Source: Bordetella parapertussis
Lineage (GTDB): Bacteria > Acidobacteriota > Terriglobia > Bryobacterales > Bryobacteraceae
DNA: 64,000 bases
Direction of reading: 5' to 3'
Assembly (NCBI GenBank): GCA_943328975.2
Contig: CALQCC020000018.1
Span: forward strand, 22,153 to 86,152
The notes beneath the pieces are model-generated. The model made no database searches and was not told the DNA's origin. It worked only from the letters and a program-made list of their open reading frames with translations. Positions 48,897 to 57,258 of the stretch are shown here, one piece after another (position 1 is the stretch's first letter; each line of letters starts with the position of its first letter). Both the position numbers and the translations under genes were made by a program.

Positions 48897-49508
48897 GTGC
48901 CCGCCTACCTCCTCACCTTCACCTGCTACGGCACGCACATCCCCGGTCACCAAGGAACCATCGACCGGAATCACAACCTCCACGGAGCCCGTATCCCCGA
49001 CCCCAACCCGAAACTCCGGCAGTACGTAGACGCAAATCTCAAACAATCCCCCCACGACATGGACCCCGCACAACGCACCGTAACGCTCAACGCGATCGTA
49101 GAGGTGTGCCACCGCAAAGACTGGCACCTCCTAGCGGCCCAAGTCCGATCCACCCACGTCCATGTGGTAGTCGACGCCGATGTAGCCCCAGAAATCGTCA
49201 TGACGATCTTCAAGTCCTACGCGAGCCGTGCACTAAACGCCCGCCAGCCCGGCCAACGGAACCGCATCCGCTGGGCCCGCCACGGGAGCACCCGGTATCT
49301 GTGGTCAAAAGAGAGTATCGATGCGGCAGTCGTGTACGTCCTGGACAAGCAGGGCGAGCGGATGGCCTGGTATGAGGCCGCGCCGTCCGTCCGCTCCCTA
49401 ACGGTCGCGGTTCCGTTTCAGTCGCAGATAAAGACAGGGACTTCCACGCAGAACCGCGCGCGTAAGCAAGCGGACAGACGATCCCATCTTGTCGACGAGT
49501 TCGCGTGA
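48897..49508 (+). CDS. REP-associated tyrosine transposase (RAYT, Y1/IS200-like)
   Basis: 203 residues from a GTG start, no clear ribosome-binding site. A single-strand DNA transposase of the Y1 class: the HUH pair His87 and His89 in RSTHVHVVV, the probable catalytic Tyr108 in FKSYASRAL, and an N-terminal YLLTFTCYGT strand. Unlike an IS200 gene it is flanked by REP hairpins rather than element ends, defining a RAYT. Residues from about 183 to 194 are encoded by the downstream REP copy, so the C-terminus reads through the repeat and the natural end may be earlier. All key residues are present; activity is plausible. Confidence 0.82.
   Translation: MPAYLLTFTCYGTHIPGHQGTIDRNHNLHGARIPDPNPKLRQYVDANLKQSPHDMDPAQRTVTLNAIVEVCHRKDWHLLAAQVRSTHVHVVVDADVAPEIVMTIFKSYASRALNARQPGQRNRIRWARHGSTRYLWSKESIDAAVVYVLDKQGERMAWYEAAPSVRSLTVAVPFQSQIKTGTSTQNRARKQADRRSHLVDEFA
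49444..49480 (+). repeat. REP-like hairpin repeat, downstream copy
   Basis: Second copy of the 37-bp repeat, same orientation as 48824-48860, differing at two positions. It lies inside the 3' end of the RAYT gene in a reading frame that happens to be open. Its hairpin core is identical in the two copies. No third copy was noticed in the window. Confidence 0.8.
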
Positions 49509-49530
49509 GACAGTTGATGAGAAGCTATCC

Positions 49531-50244
49531 CTATCTCTTTATTAAGACAGTAGTTACCTGTCCAACAAGAAACGGAAAGACCCTGCAAGCCAGAAAGTAC
49601 ATCGCCGGCAAATACCGCGACAACGCCCGCCCCAGCGGAGGCACCAACGCCCCCTGCGTCCGGCACACCACCGACGTTTTTGTCCCCACCCCAAACAGCC
49701 GAGCAATCCGCTCCTGCGACACCGCGACGTACCCCTTGCGTCCGAAGCTGTAGCGCCAATCCGTGAGCATGATATACCCGCCCGGCTTCACCACCCGGAC
49801 CATCTCACTGGCGATTCCCTGAGCGACCGCCTCATCGGTAAGTTGAAGGAATACAGTCGATTCCATCACTAAGTCGAAACTATTAGGCGAATACTCCATC
49901 GCCGTCGCATCGCCCAGCGTCAGGTTCAGCGCAGGCTGACGCCGACGCCCCCGCGCGATCCGGCTTTCCACAATGTCGATCCCGAACAGCCGTTCCGGCT
50001 CCAGCCCATACGACAGTAACCGGAGCAGGCTAAATCCCGCGCCGCATCCCACGTCCAGGATCTTCCAGGTGTTCTTGTCGAGACCGATCTTACGCAGGGC
50101 TTCCACAATCGACTTCTCAAACGCCAGGTTCTGAAACAGGACCCCCGGATTGCGCAGCGGATCGTTGCGATCGTCACCCTTCGCGGTGTAGTAATCGTGG
50201 TAACAGCCCTCGGTCTGCTTCTGTCTGGACGCGGCAACGCTCAT
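49531..50244 (-). CDS. Class I SAM-dependent methyltransferase
   Basis: 237 residues. Rossmann motif I is ILDVGCGAGFSLLRLL, followed by GIDIVESRI (acidic ribose-binding residue), GDATAMEYSPNSFDLVME and EMVRVVKPGGYIMLTDWRYS. The C-terminal ~60 residues include a hydrophobic segment (YLPAMYFLACRVFPFLVG) that may sit at the membrane. The target is not deducible; a small molecule or lipid-linked glycan substrate is possible. It follows the AAA+ ATPase gene by 42 bases and could share its transcript. Confidence 0.82.
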   Translation of the reverse strand: MSVAASRQKQTEGCYHDYYTAKGDDRNDPLRNPGVLFQNLAFEKSIVEALRKIGLDKNTWKILDVGCGAGFSLLRLLSYGLEPERLFGIDIVESRIARGRRRQPALNLTLGDATAMEYSPNSFDLVMESTVFLQLTDEAVAQGIASEMVRVVKPGGYIMLTDWRYSFGRKGYVAVSQERIARLFGVGTKTSVVCRTQGALVPPLGRALSRYLPAMYFLACRVFPFLVGQVTTVLIKR

Positions 50245-50286
50245 GCCACAGTAGTGGCCGACCGCTCCCGTTCCTCTCAGCAGGCC

Positions 50287-51543
50287 TTAGTTCTTGGCGA
50301 AGTAGAGCGAAGTGGCGCGCTCCAGGTCGGGCTTCGTCATCAGCGGAGGACGCCCTTCGTAACGGCCGATGGACGTCAGGATGTTGCAGATATCGGACGG
50401 ATAGCAGGCGCGCAGTTCCGTGCGCCCCTCGCGCAGGCAGAGCTTGCGAAGATGTTCCGCGCTGTCCGATTCCACGGGGATATTGCGGGACTGCACCACG
50501 CGCGCGAAGATCTGGTCAAAGCTATTGGCATCCACAGCCTCCACGTAGATCTTGTTGTGAATACGGCGCAGGAACGCCTCGTCGGCGAGATCGGACGGTT
50601 CCAGGTTGGTCGAAAAGACCACCATCAACTCAAATGGAATCTGGAACTTCACGCCGTAACGCAGCATCAAGTAGTCCACCCGGCGATCCAAGGGGACGAT
50701 CCAGCGGTTGAGCAAGTCGCGCGGACTCATCAACTGGCGTCCAAAGTCGTCGATCAGCAGGATGCCGTTGTTGGCCTTCATCTGCAACGGCGCCGCGTAA
50801 ATACCGGAAGACTCGTCCAGGCGCAGTTCCAACATGCTCGGGATCAGTTCGCCGCCCACCAGAATGCAGGGGCGCTTGCACATGATCCAGCGCGGGTCCA
50901 CGTCTTCCTCGTCGTTCTCGATGGGATGGTGCACCACCGGGTCGAACACGCTGATAATCTGACTATCTACTTCCACCGCGTAGGGAATCATGATGGCGTC
51001 CTGGTAAACGCGCAGCATGCGTTCCGCCAAGCTGGTTTTGCCGTTTCCAGTGGGCCCGTAGACGAAAATGGAAGTCTGGGAAATGATCGCCGGACCCAAC
51101 TGATCCAGCATCCGGTCGCTGACAATCAGGTCCGCAAATGCCTGCCGAAGCACGCGACGATCCACGTGCACCTTGGCCGACTGCGCCTTGGTCGCCGTCT
51201 GGTAGTCGTTGAGCGAGACCGGGCACGCCCCGGCGTACTGCGAAACCTGAAATCGTTCGCCCGCCAGTTGTTTGCCCGCCTGCGACAACACGAAATTATA
51301 GTCGTTGCCCAGCATGCCCTTGATTTCGACCAGTTGCTGGGAACGCATGTGTTTAAACACTGCATCGATGACCGGAACCGCCATCCGCAGCGACCGGCTG
51401 AGGCTCCCCAGGTTGGAGAAGCCCTCGATCAACATGCGGCGCAACACAAGGTCGAGCACCAGGGAATCGGGAACGCCCAAATCCTTGATATTCTGCGGAA
51501 TGGGGGGGTGGTAGGAAGATCGGACGGGTGCGAAGGTTGCCAT
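50287..51543 (-). CDS. AAA+ ATPase with N-terminal winged-helix-like region
   Basis: 418 residues from the ATG at 51543, eight bases after GGAG; the frame stays open upstream without support. The N-terminal part (about 20-120) looks like a winged-helix or GspE-N-like module (VLDLVLRRMLIEGFSNLGSL, LVEIKGMLGNDYNFVLSQAG). Walker A GPTGNGKTS at 163-171, Walker B GILLIDDFG at 260-267, a sensor-1 Asn in FSTNLEPS and an Arg-rich following helix. I do not recognise a characterised family. It is divergent from a secretin gene, 84 bases apart, which suggests a motor or assembly factor for the same envelope machine; that is inference. Confidence 0.75.
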   Translation of the reverse strand: MATFAPVRSSYHPPIPQNIKDLGVPDSLVLDLVLRRMLIEGFSNLGSLSRSLRMAVPVIDAVFKHMRSQQLVEIKGMLGNDYNFVLSQAGKQLAGERFQVSQYAGACPVSLNDYQTATKAQSAKVHVDRRVLRQAFADLIVSDRMLDQLGPAIISQTSIFVYGPTGNGKTSLAERMLRVYQDAIMIPYAVEVDSQIISVFDPVVHHPIENDEEDVDPRWIMCKRPCILVGGELIPSMLELRLDESSGIYAAPLQMKANNGILLIDDFGRQLMSPRDLLNRWIVPLDRRVDYLMLRYGVKFQIPFELMVVFSTNLEPSDLADEAFLRRIHNKIYVEAVDANSFDQIFARVVQSRNIPVESDSAEHLRKLCLREGRTELRACYPSDICNILTSIGRYEGRPPLMTKPDLERATSLYFAKN

Positions 51544-51627
51544 GGAGCTCTCCAGGCTGAAGTATCGGCAGAAAAACTCCCGGGGTTTACTGCACGCGGG
51601 GCCCGGCGGCAGCGTCATATCTGACTG

Positions 51628-53175
51628 GTGAGGTGTATTTCCACAATACTGATTCTGTTGGGCTTAGCGGCCACCACCGCTGCGGCTCAGGATTCCGTGC
51701 AACCTCTGCTGCAGGCCGCCCGGCGGGCCGAGGCGTCGGGGGACACACTGAACGCTTTCTTTCTATACGGACGCGCGGCCGCAGCGGACCCCGGGAACCA
51801 GTTTCTCGCCCTGCAGGGCAAGGCCTTGGGCGCACGCTTGCTGCAGACCGCAGCGACCATCACCGGACTGGACCCCGCGTCGAATCCCGAGGCTCGCATG
51901 GCTAACCGGATCGCCGCCGAGCAACTGAGCCCCACCGACGCCATCGAAAGTGAGGCCGCCCTAGCTCCTCCCCGGCTGCAGCCGTCCACCGAACGTAAGA
52001 GATTCGATTTGCGCGGTACCGCTAGGCCATTGCTGGAGGAAGTCGCGCGGACGTTCGGGATCCAGACCGTCTTTGAACAGGAATTTCAGGCCACCACGCC
52101 CCTCGTATTTCGCACCGGGGAGCTGTCGCGCGACGAGGCCTTCCGCTCCATCGAAGCCGCTACCAACACCTTCCTGGTGCCGGTTCGCGACAACACCGTC
52201 CTGGTGTTTCCCGACACCACCGACAAGCGCAACACCAACTTGCCCGTGATGGCCGTGGCAATTCCCATCCCGCAACGGATGAACGTACAGGAAGCCCAGG
52301 AACTGGCCAGCGGCATCCAGCAGATCATGGAACTGCGCCACATTGCCGTGGACGCCGGTCGCCGGGTGATCTTCCTCCGCGATCAGGAATACAAGGTGCT
52401 GGCCGCCCGCCGCATGATCGCCGAGCTGGCCCGCTACCGAGCCCAGGTCTCCATCGAGGTGGAACTGTTGTCTGTCTCCAAAACCTCGTCGCTGGGGATC
52501 GGCCTCAGTCTGCAAAATGCGGCGTCGATCATAAACTTCAATTCGCCCAGCACGCTCGCGCGGCTGACCGGTTTAGGCACGTCCTGGTTCGGACTGGGGC
52601 TCGCAAACGCCAGCGCCTTCGCCACAATCAGCCGCAGTTCGGCGCAAGCCAGCCTGCAGACACAAGTGGTTTCTTTGGACGGCCAGCAATCCCAGTTGCA
52701 CGTGGGCGATCGCTATCCGGTGATCACCGGCCTAAGCGGATTCGGAGACACCTCCGTCCCCATCATTCAATTCCAGGATCTGGGTCTTAAGTTACAAATC
52801 ACGCCCACCCTGCACGCCGGCGGCGAGATGACGTTGGTTATTGATGCCGACTACAACGTCCTGGGCGGCTCGTCCAACAACGGCATCCCAATCATTTCCG
52901 GACGCAAGTTCCAGGGCACGGTCCGCACGAAGGCCGATGAATGGACGGTAATCGCTGGCTTGGCCGTGACGCAGTCGAATACGACGTCGACCGGCATTGC
53001 GGGCCTGGGCGATCTGCCCGGCATCGGTCGCATCTTCCGTCACGACACAGTGACCGATGACAGCAGCCAGGTGTTGATCATTCTGAAGCCCCGCGTCCTC
53101 AGCGAACCCGCCTGGGAACATCCCAGCGACGGCTTCTGGATGGGTACCGAGACCAAGCCGCCTAGCTTCTATTGA
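51628..53175 (+). CDS. Secretin-family outer-membrane protein (type II/III secretion or pilus type)
   Basis: 515 residues from a GTG start. Signal peptide ILILLGLAATTAAAQ, then a TPR-like helical stretch (about 22-75: LLQAARRAEASGDTLNAFFL), an STN/N0-type region (about 120-200: DLRGTARPLLEEVARTFGIQ), an N1-like domain (about 210-270) and the secretin barrel domain with VPIIQFQDLGLKLQITP and IAGLGDLPGIGRIFRHD. A lone secretin without other gsp or pil genes; the divergent AAA+ gene is the only candidate partner. The 3' end overlaps the convergent glycosyltransferase gene by 14 bases. Confidence 0.9.
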   Translation: MRCISTILILLGLAATTAAAQDSVQPLLQAARRAEASGDTLNAFFLYGRAAAADPGNQFLALQGKALGARLLQTAATITGLDPASNPEARMANRIAAEQLSPTDAIESEAALAPPRLQPSTERKRFDLRGTARPLLEEVARTFGIQTVFEQEFQATTPLVFRTGELSRDEAFRSIEAATNTFLVPVRDNTVLVFPDTTDKRNTNLPVMAVAIPIPQRMNVQEAQELASGIQQIMELRHIAVDAGRRVIFLRDQEYKVLAARRMIAELARYRAQVSIEVELLSVSKTSSLGIGLSLQNAASIINFNSPSTLARLTGLGTSWFGLGLANASAFATISRSSAQASLQTQVVSLDGQQSQLHVGDRYPVITGLSGFGDTSVPIIQFQDLGLKLQITPTLHAGGEMTLVIDADYNVLGGSSNNGIPIISGRKFQGTVRTKADEWTVIAGLAVTQSNTTSTGIAGLGDLPGIGRIFRHDTVTDDSSQVLIILKPRVLSEPAWEHPSDGFWMGTETKPPSFY

Positions 53176-54253
53176 GAACTTCCCAGTAAGCCGTGGCAAT
53201 CCTCTCAGGAGCATGTTCGCGTGCAATGTGTCTCGCAGCATTCCGCCCGATGGCGGCCGCAGCCTCTCGCTCTCCGGACAGCCAGACGATGTAACTAGCC
53301 AACATCTCCTCTTCCGCCGGACCCGTGTCGATGCGCAGGCACGCGTCTTCAGGGAAGCGCGCGATCGCCGGATCAGCGGTAAACGCCACCGCCTTGCCGA
53401 TTCCCATCATGCGGATCGCGACGCCCGAGGATTCGGCCGCAGAGGGATAGCGCAAGTTCACACATAGATCCGTCGCCGCCAGGTGCTTCCAGAAGTCTGG
53501 TTCCGGCAAGTGGCGAGTGCGCAGAATATTCGGATGCCGCAGCAGCGACTCCATGGTGCTGGCGAAAGTCTCCGAAACAAATTCCCCAGAGACCAACAAC
53601 CGAGCATCCGCCCCTCGGGCGACAGCCTGCTCAAAGGCACGCAGCAGGACAGCCAAGCGCTTTGTCTCGCGCTGATGTCCGAACGTCCCCACTAGCAACG
53701 TGCGCGGCGCGACGCCCAGACTCTGCCGGAAGCGCAACGTATCGACGGCATCGGGGAGCTGCGGCGGCACGAACAAATGCGGAATCTCTATAATGCGAGC
53801 CCCAGGAGCATGCGCCCGCGCGATCTCCGCTGCCGCCGGGTTATGGACGATCACGGCTCGCGCGTTAGTGAGAATGCGGCGCAGCATCGGATAGGCGAAG
53901 TAGCGTGCGTCCGCCCCGGAACGAGCCCGCTCGCGCCACAACTCCTGAGCCTGCGAGCGCGACCATTCCCCGTAGTTGTAGACGAACTCCTCCACGTAAG
54001 CCGCTTCGTCCAGCATCCCGAGAAAGAAGTGTTGCAGCACAGCATCATGCAGCACTACAACACCCGGTTCGGCCAACGCGCGTTGGTAGATCTCGCGATG
54101 CAGAGCGTTGTTGCCAACGTGGTAAATGTTGATGTCGCCACTCTGGTTGAGTTCGATCTGTCCCAGAGCATGCAGATGCGGCAGCAGCGCGGCGCTATAG
54201 TCCGCGACTCCGGTCGCCGCAGGCGGCATGGGCGAAAAATACCCGGCGATCAT
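53162..54253 (-). CDS. GT4-type glycosyltransferase
   Basis: 363 residues. Two GT-B halves: an N-terminal acceptor domain (YFSPMPPAATGVADYSAAL, VVVLHDAVLQHFF) and a donor domain with LLVGTFGHQRETKRL, ARLLVSGE, DLCVNLRYPSAAESSGVAIRMMGIGKAVAFT, in which the E-S-S-G-V region matches the EX7E nucleotide-sugar motif. The probable role is sugar transfer to a cell-surface polymer or glycolipid; donor unknown. The ATG overlaps the upstream yggS-type gene stop by four bases. Confidence 0.85.
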   Translation of the reverse strand: MIAGYFSPMPPAATGVADYSAALLPHLHALGQIELNQSGDINIYHVGNNALHREIYQRALAEPGVVVLHDAVLQHFFLGMLDEAAYVEEFVYNYGEWSRSQAQELWRERARSGADARYFAYPMLRRILTNARAVIVHNPAAAEIARAHAPGARIIEIPHLFVPPQLPDAVDTLRFRQSLGVAPRTLLVGTFGHQRETKRLAVLLRAFEQAVARGADARLLVSGEFVSETFASTMESLLRHPNILRTRHLPEPDFWKHLAATDLCVNLRYPSAAESSGVAIRMMGIGKAVAFTADPAIARFPEDACLRIDTGPAEEEMLASYIVWLSGEREAAAAIGRNAARHIAREHAPERIATAYWEVLNRS

Positions 54254-54912
54254 GCTTTCGGTCGAGCTCCGAAGAGCGCCGTCCCGACCCGCACGTGCGT
54301 CGCGCCTTCCTCAATGGCCGCTTCTAGATCGTGCGACATGCCCATCGAAAGCTTGGGTAATCCATGTTCCCGAGCCAGTGCAGAGAGCCTGCGAAAATAC
54401 GGCCGCGTCTGCGCCGGATCGTCACTCCAGGGAGGCATGGTCATGAGCCCGGTGAGCCGCAAATGTTCGCACGCGCGAATCGCGTCAATGAGCCCAGGCA
54501 GTTCCTCCGGAGCCGCTCCCGCCTTGGACTCTTCCTCGGAAAGCTTCACCTCGATCATGACTTCTAACGGACGCGCATTCTCATTCAATCGCCGAGCCAA
54601 CTTCCCAGAGTCGACCGTTTGAATCACGCCGAACAAGTCCCCTGCGACACGAGTCTTGTTCGATTGCAGATGCCCAATCAAGTGAAACTGAGCCTCTGTC
54701 AGATCCGCCAGCAACGGATGTTTGTCCGCAAACTCCTGCACATAGTTCTCGCCAAAAACTCGCAGCCCCAGCGCATACGCCTCGCGCACCACAGCCGCCG
54801 GGAACTTCTTCGTTACCGCGATCAGCGTGATTTCATCGCGAGCGCGACCCGCGCGCTGGGCAGCAGCTTGAATCCGGGTTTCCACTTGGTCAATACGGTC
54901 GCGAAGAGTCAC
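54250..54912 (-). CDS. YggS/PROSC family PLP-binding protein
   Basis: 220 residues. Fold-type III PLP barrel that maintains vitamin B6 homeostasis and has no known catalytic activity. PLP lysine is Lys35 in LIAVTKKFP. Also seen are FGENYVQE, FHLIGHLQSNK, MSMGMSxD-type motif (LSMGMSHDLEAAIEEGAT) and VRVGTALFG, which binds the phosphate. Four-base overlaps with the hydrolase gene upstream and the glycosyltransferase gene downstream put all three in one operon. Confidence 0.95.
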   Translation of the reverse strand: MTLRDRIDQVETRIQAAAQRAGRARDEITLIAVTKKFPAAVVREAYALGLRVFGENYVQEFADKHPLLADLTEAQFHLIGHLQSNKTRVAGDLFGVIQTVDSGKLARRLNENARPLEVMIEVKLSEEESKAGAAPEELPGLIDAIRACEHLRLTGLMTMPPWSDDPAQTRPYFRRLSALAREHGLPKLSMGMSHDLEAAIEEGATHVRVGTALFGARPKA

Positions 54913-55541
54913 TTACTTGTGAAGGTAACAAACCACTCTGCGATCTGTACGGCGATCTTCGGAGAAAGTCCGTGACCCGCCTTTTCCACCTCTTGCAGTA
55001 CCGTGTGCGCCGGGATCAGCAGGCGTGCGATTTCAAGTTCTCCCCGCGTCCCGAATTCGTCTTTCGTGCCGTGAACAAACAGGGTAGGGACCTTGAGCAG
55101 CGGAAAATGCTCCGTTCGCAATTTCTCCGGTTGCGCCGGCGGATGCAGCGGGTAAGAAAGCAGCAGCAAAGCATCCGCCACGCTGGCATCCTCCGCCGCT
55201 AGCATGCTGGTTTGCCGCCCGCCATACGAATGCCCGCCGAGATACAACGGCACCCCGGGAGCCACCTCCCGCAGAGCCTGCCCAGTTCGCCGAACACCCT
55301 CGCGATCCCGAGCCTGTGAGCCAGTGGGCGGCCCATTCGGTCGCGCCTGCCGGAACGGCAGATCGTAGCGCAAGACTGCGTATCCCGCAGCAGCGAACGC
55401 GTCCGCCACAGCGATCAACAGAGGTGCCTCGCAGTTCGACCCCGCACCGTGGGTGATCGCTAAAGCCGCAGAAGGTGCCTTCATTGGCGAATGGAGCCAT
55501 CCGCGCACCCCATCCTGCTCGAAACGTTGTGGAACGGCCAT
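54909..55541 (-). CDS. Alpha/beta hydrolase (dienelactone-hydrolase-like)
   Basis: 210 residues from the ATG at 55541; the open frame continues upstream but overlaps the divergent ilvA. The family start VRGWLHSPMKAPSAALAITHGAG is split by typical loops; the nucleophile is in LGGHSYGGRQTS, the acid in FVHGTKDEFGT (Asp) and the base in AGHGL (His). It resembles the KANL3/Tex30-like cytosolic hydrolases of unknown substrate. First gene of the operon hydrolase-yggS-glycosyltransferase. Confidence 0.85.
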   Translation of the reverse strand: MAVPQRFEQDGVRGWLHSPMKAPSAALAITHGAGSNCEAPLLIAVADAFAAAGYAVLRYDLPFRQARPNGPPTGSQARDREGVRRTGQALREVAPGVPLYLGGHSYGGRQTSMLAAEDASVADALLLLSYPLHPPAQPEKLRTEHFPLLKVPTLFVHGTKDEFGTRGELEIARLLIPAHTVLQEVEKAGHGLSPKIAVQIAEWFVTFTSK

Positions 55542-55551
55542 ACTGGAATCA

Positions 55552-56760
55552 ATGGTAACTCTTGCCGATGTGCAGGCCGCACGCGCTCGCATTCGTGAAA
55601 GCATCCGCGTCACCCCCTCCGCGTATTCCGAAAATTTGACCAGCGAGACGGGTAACACGATTCTGCTGAAGCTCGAAAACTTGCACGTCACCGGATCCTA
55701 TAAGGAGCGCGGTGCGTTGAACGGCATGTTGTGCATGAGCGACCAGCAGCGCGCCCACGGCGTGATCGCAGCTTCGGCTGGGAATCATGCGCAAGGCGTG
55801 GCCTACCACGCGGGCAGGCTCGGCATCCGCGCGACCATCGTGATGCCGCTCTACACCCCGATCGTTAAAGTGTCGGCGACGCAAGGCTGGGGAGCCGAAG
55901 TCGTCCTGCACGGCGAAAATTTCGACGAGGCCTTAACCGAAGCGCGCAGGCGAGCAACGGAAAGCGGCGCGTCGTTTCTGCACGCCTTTAACGATCCAGC
56001 GGTGATCGCGGGGCAGGGGACCGTAGGGCTCGAATTGCTCGACCAGATTCCGGATCTGGAAGCCGTGGTGGTGCCCGTGGGCGGTGGAGGCTTGATCGCC
56101 GGTCTCGGTTGCGCCATCAAGGAGACGAGGCCCAACGTGCGAATCATCGGAGTGGAGCCGAAAGCGCTGCCCTCCATGACTGCAGCCCTCGCCGCGCACC
56201 ATCCAGTGGAGGTGCCCACTGCACCGACCATCGCCGACGGTGTCGCAGTGCGCCGCGTCGGGGATTTGACGCTAGCGCTTGCCGAAAAGTACGTCGACGA
56301 GATGGTGACTGTGGACGAAGAAGAGATCGCCATGGCGATCTTGCGCTTGCTGGAAAAACAAAAGACCCTCGCTGAGGGTGCCGGAGCCGTCGGCGTTGCG
56401 GCCCTGCTGCAAAAGCGGACGTCTTTGCGTGGGAAACGGACAGCGGTCGTGATCAGCGGCGGCAATATCGATGTGACGCTGCTGGCCCACATCATCGAAC
56501 GCGGTCTGGTCAAAGACGGACGCCTGGTCCGCCTGCGCGTGACGTTGTCCGATCATCCCGGTGGCCTGCAGCGACTGACCGCGGTCATCGCCGAGGAACA
56601 CGCCAATATCGTCCAAGTGCTCCACGACCGGACGTATTTCGGTGTGCATCTAGGCGAAGCCAAGATCGACATCACCATGGAAACCCGCGGTTCCGGTCAC
56701 GCGGAGGAACTGATGGCGCACCTGCACAAGGCCGGTTACATTTTTGAACGTGTCTTATAA
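55552..56760 (+). CDS. ilvA: Threonine ammonia-lyase with ACT domain
   Basis: 402 residues from the ATG at 55552, in frame with a longer open stretch that overlaps the hydrolase gene. PLP enzyme deaminating threonine to 2-oxobutyrate, in isoleucine synthesis or threonine degradation. Lys51 in SYKERGA binds PLP; AASAGNHAQGVAYHA and the PVGGGGLIAG phosphate-binding loop are conserved. A C-terminal ACT domain (about 325-400: RLRVTLSDHPGGLQRL) indicates allosteric control. With one short ACT domain it is closer to the TdcB/eukaryote-type catabolic forms than to E. coli IlvA, so the pathway direction is uncertain. Confidence 0.93.
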   Translation: MVTLADVQAARARIRESIRVTPSAYSENLTSETGNTILLKLENLHVTGSYKERGALNGMLCMSDQQRAHGVIAASAGNHAQGVAYHAGRLGIRATIVMPLYTPIVKVSATQGWGAEVVLHGENFDEALTEARRRATESGASFLHAFNDPAVIAGQGTVGLELLDQIPDLEAVVVPVGGGGLIAGLGCAIKETRPNVRIIGVEPKALPSMTAALAAHHPVEVPTAPTIADGVAVRRVGDLTLALAEKYVDEMVTVDEEEIAMAILRLLEKQKTLAEGAGAVGVAALLQKRTSLRGKRTAVVISGGNIDVTLLAHIIERGLVKDGRLVRLRVTLSDHPGGLQRLTAVIAEEHANIVQVLHDRTYFGVHLGEAKIDITMETRGSGHAEELMAHLHKAGYIFERVL

Positions 56761-56804
56761 CAGGCAGCCGTGATAAACTGAGTCTGTCGTTCCCGCCACC
56801 GTAT

Positions 56805-56878
56805 TCCCCGGTCGTTCAATGGTAGGACAGCGGCCTTTGACGCCGCGAATCGTGGTTCGAATCCACGCTGGGGAACCA
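56805..56878 (+). tRNA. tRNA-Gln (TTG)
   Basis: Acceptor TCCCCGG pairs with CTGGGGA (one G-T wobble), discriminator A, encoded CCA at 56876-56878. The anticodon stem GCGGC/GCCGC encloses CTTTGAC, anticodon TTG. The D arm is GTTC-AATGGTAGGACA and the T arm CGTGGTTCGAATCCACG. The tRNA is immediately followed by phage-derived sequence, as at many integrase attachment sites. No duplicate of its 3' end was found downstream. Confidence 0.96.
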
Positions 56879-56920
56879 TTGCTCAATAGAATCAAGGAGG
56901 TATGTTGATCTATTGACCCC

Positions 56921-56940
56921 GTGTACAAAGCTTGCTACAC
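56921..56940. repeat. 20-bp imperfect palindrome
   Basis: GTGTACAAAGCTTGCTACAC is symmetric at 16 of 20 positions, with perfect GTGTA/TACAC ends and an AAGCTT centre. It lies 43 bases after the tRNA-Gln CCA, in the part of the phage remnant with no genes. It could be a protein-binding or recombination site; nothing more is visible. Confidence 0.35.
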
Positions 56941-57062
56941 AGGATCATGCGCTCACCCTTTGGCGCCGCGCGTCGGTACCCATCCAGGTCTTTGAACGAT
57001 GCAAAGCACCTCTCTACGCTCTGCCGCACAAGGCATCAAATTAGCCTTGTCTTCTCCATGCC

Positions 57063-57256
57063 GTGGATCTATTCGGCGGCTCTGGTCTACACTCATAGCC
57101 TGCGAGTGTTTCGGCCGAAATGCCCGCTTGGCGGAACTCAACCCGAAGTACACGGACGTGATCGTAAAGCGGTGGCAGGAATACACGGGGCAGGGAGCCG
57201 TGCTTGCGGGTAAGGACGTCAGCTTTGACGAGGTAGCCGCTGCCAGGGTGGCCTGA
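57063..57256 (+). pseudogene. Truncated phage DNA methyltransferase (C-terminal remnant)
   Basis: 57063-57085 reads VDLFGGSG in one frame, matching the AdoMet-binding VLDLFGGSGST motif of N4/N6 DNA methylases. The following STLIACE, RLAELNPKYTDVIVKRWQ and ending SFDEVAA are read in another frame from 57086 to the stop at 57256. A single-base loss at about 57085 explains the change. All upstream catalytic and target-recognition parts are absent. Family members of this type are common beside terminase genes in prophages. Confidence 0.72.
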
Positions 57257-57258
57257 GT

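Noticed and set aside
48593..49127. Minus-strand frames over the REP and RAYT start
   Set aside because: They translate the REP repeat (giving an AYARGSV-like peptide) and antisense of the RAYT gene; no start signal or family.
50197..51624. 475-codon open frame on the plus strand
   Set aside because: Antisense to the AAA+ ATPase gene with clear Walker motifs; His/Val/Gln-rich translation typical of a shadow frame.
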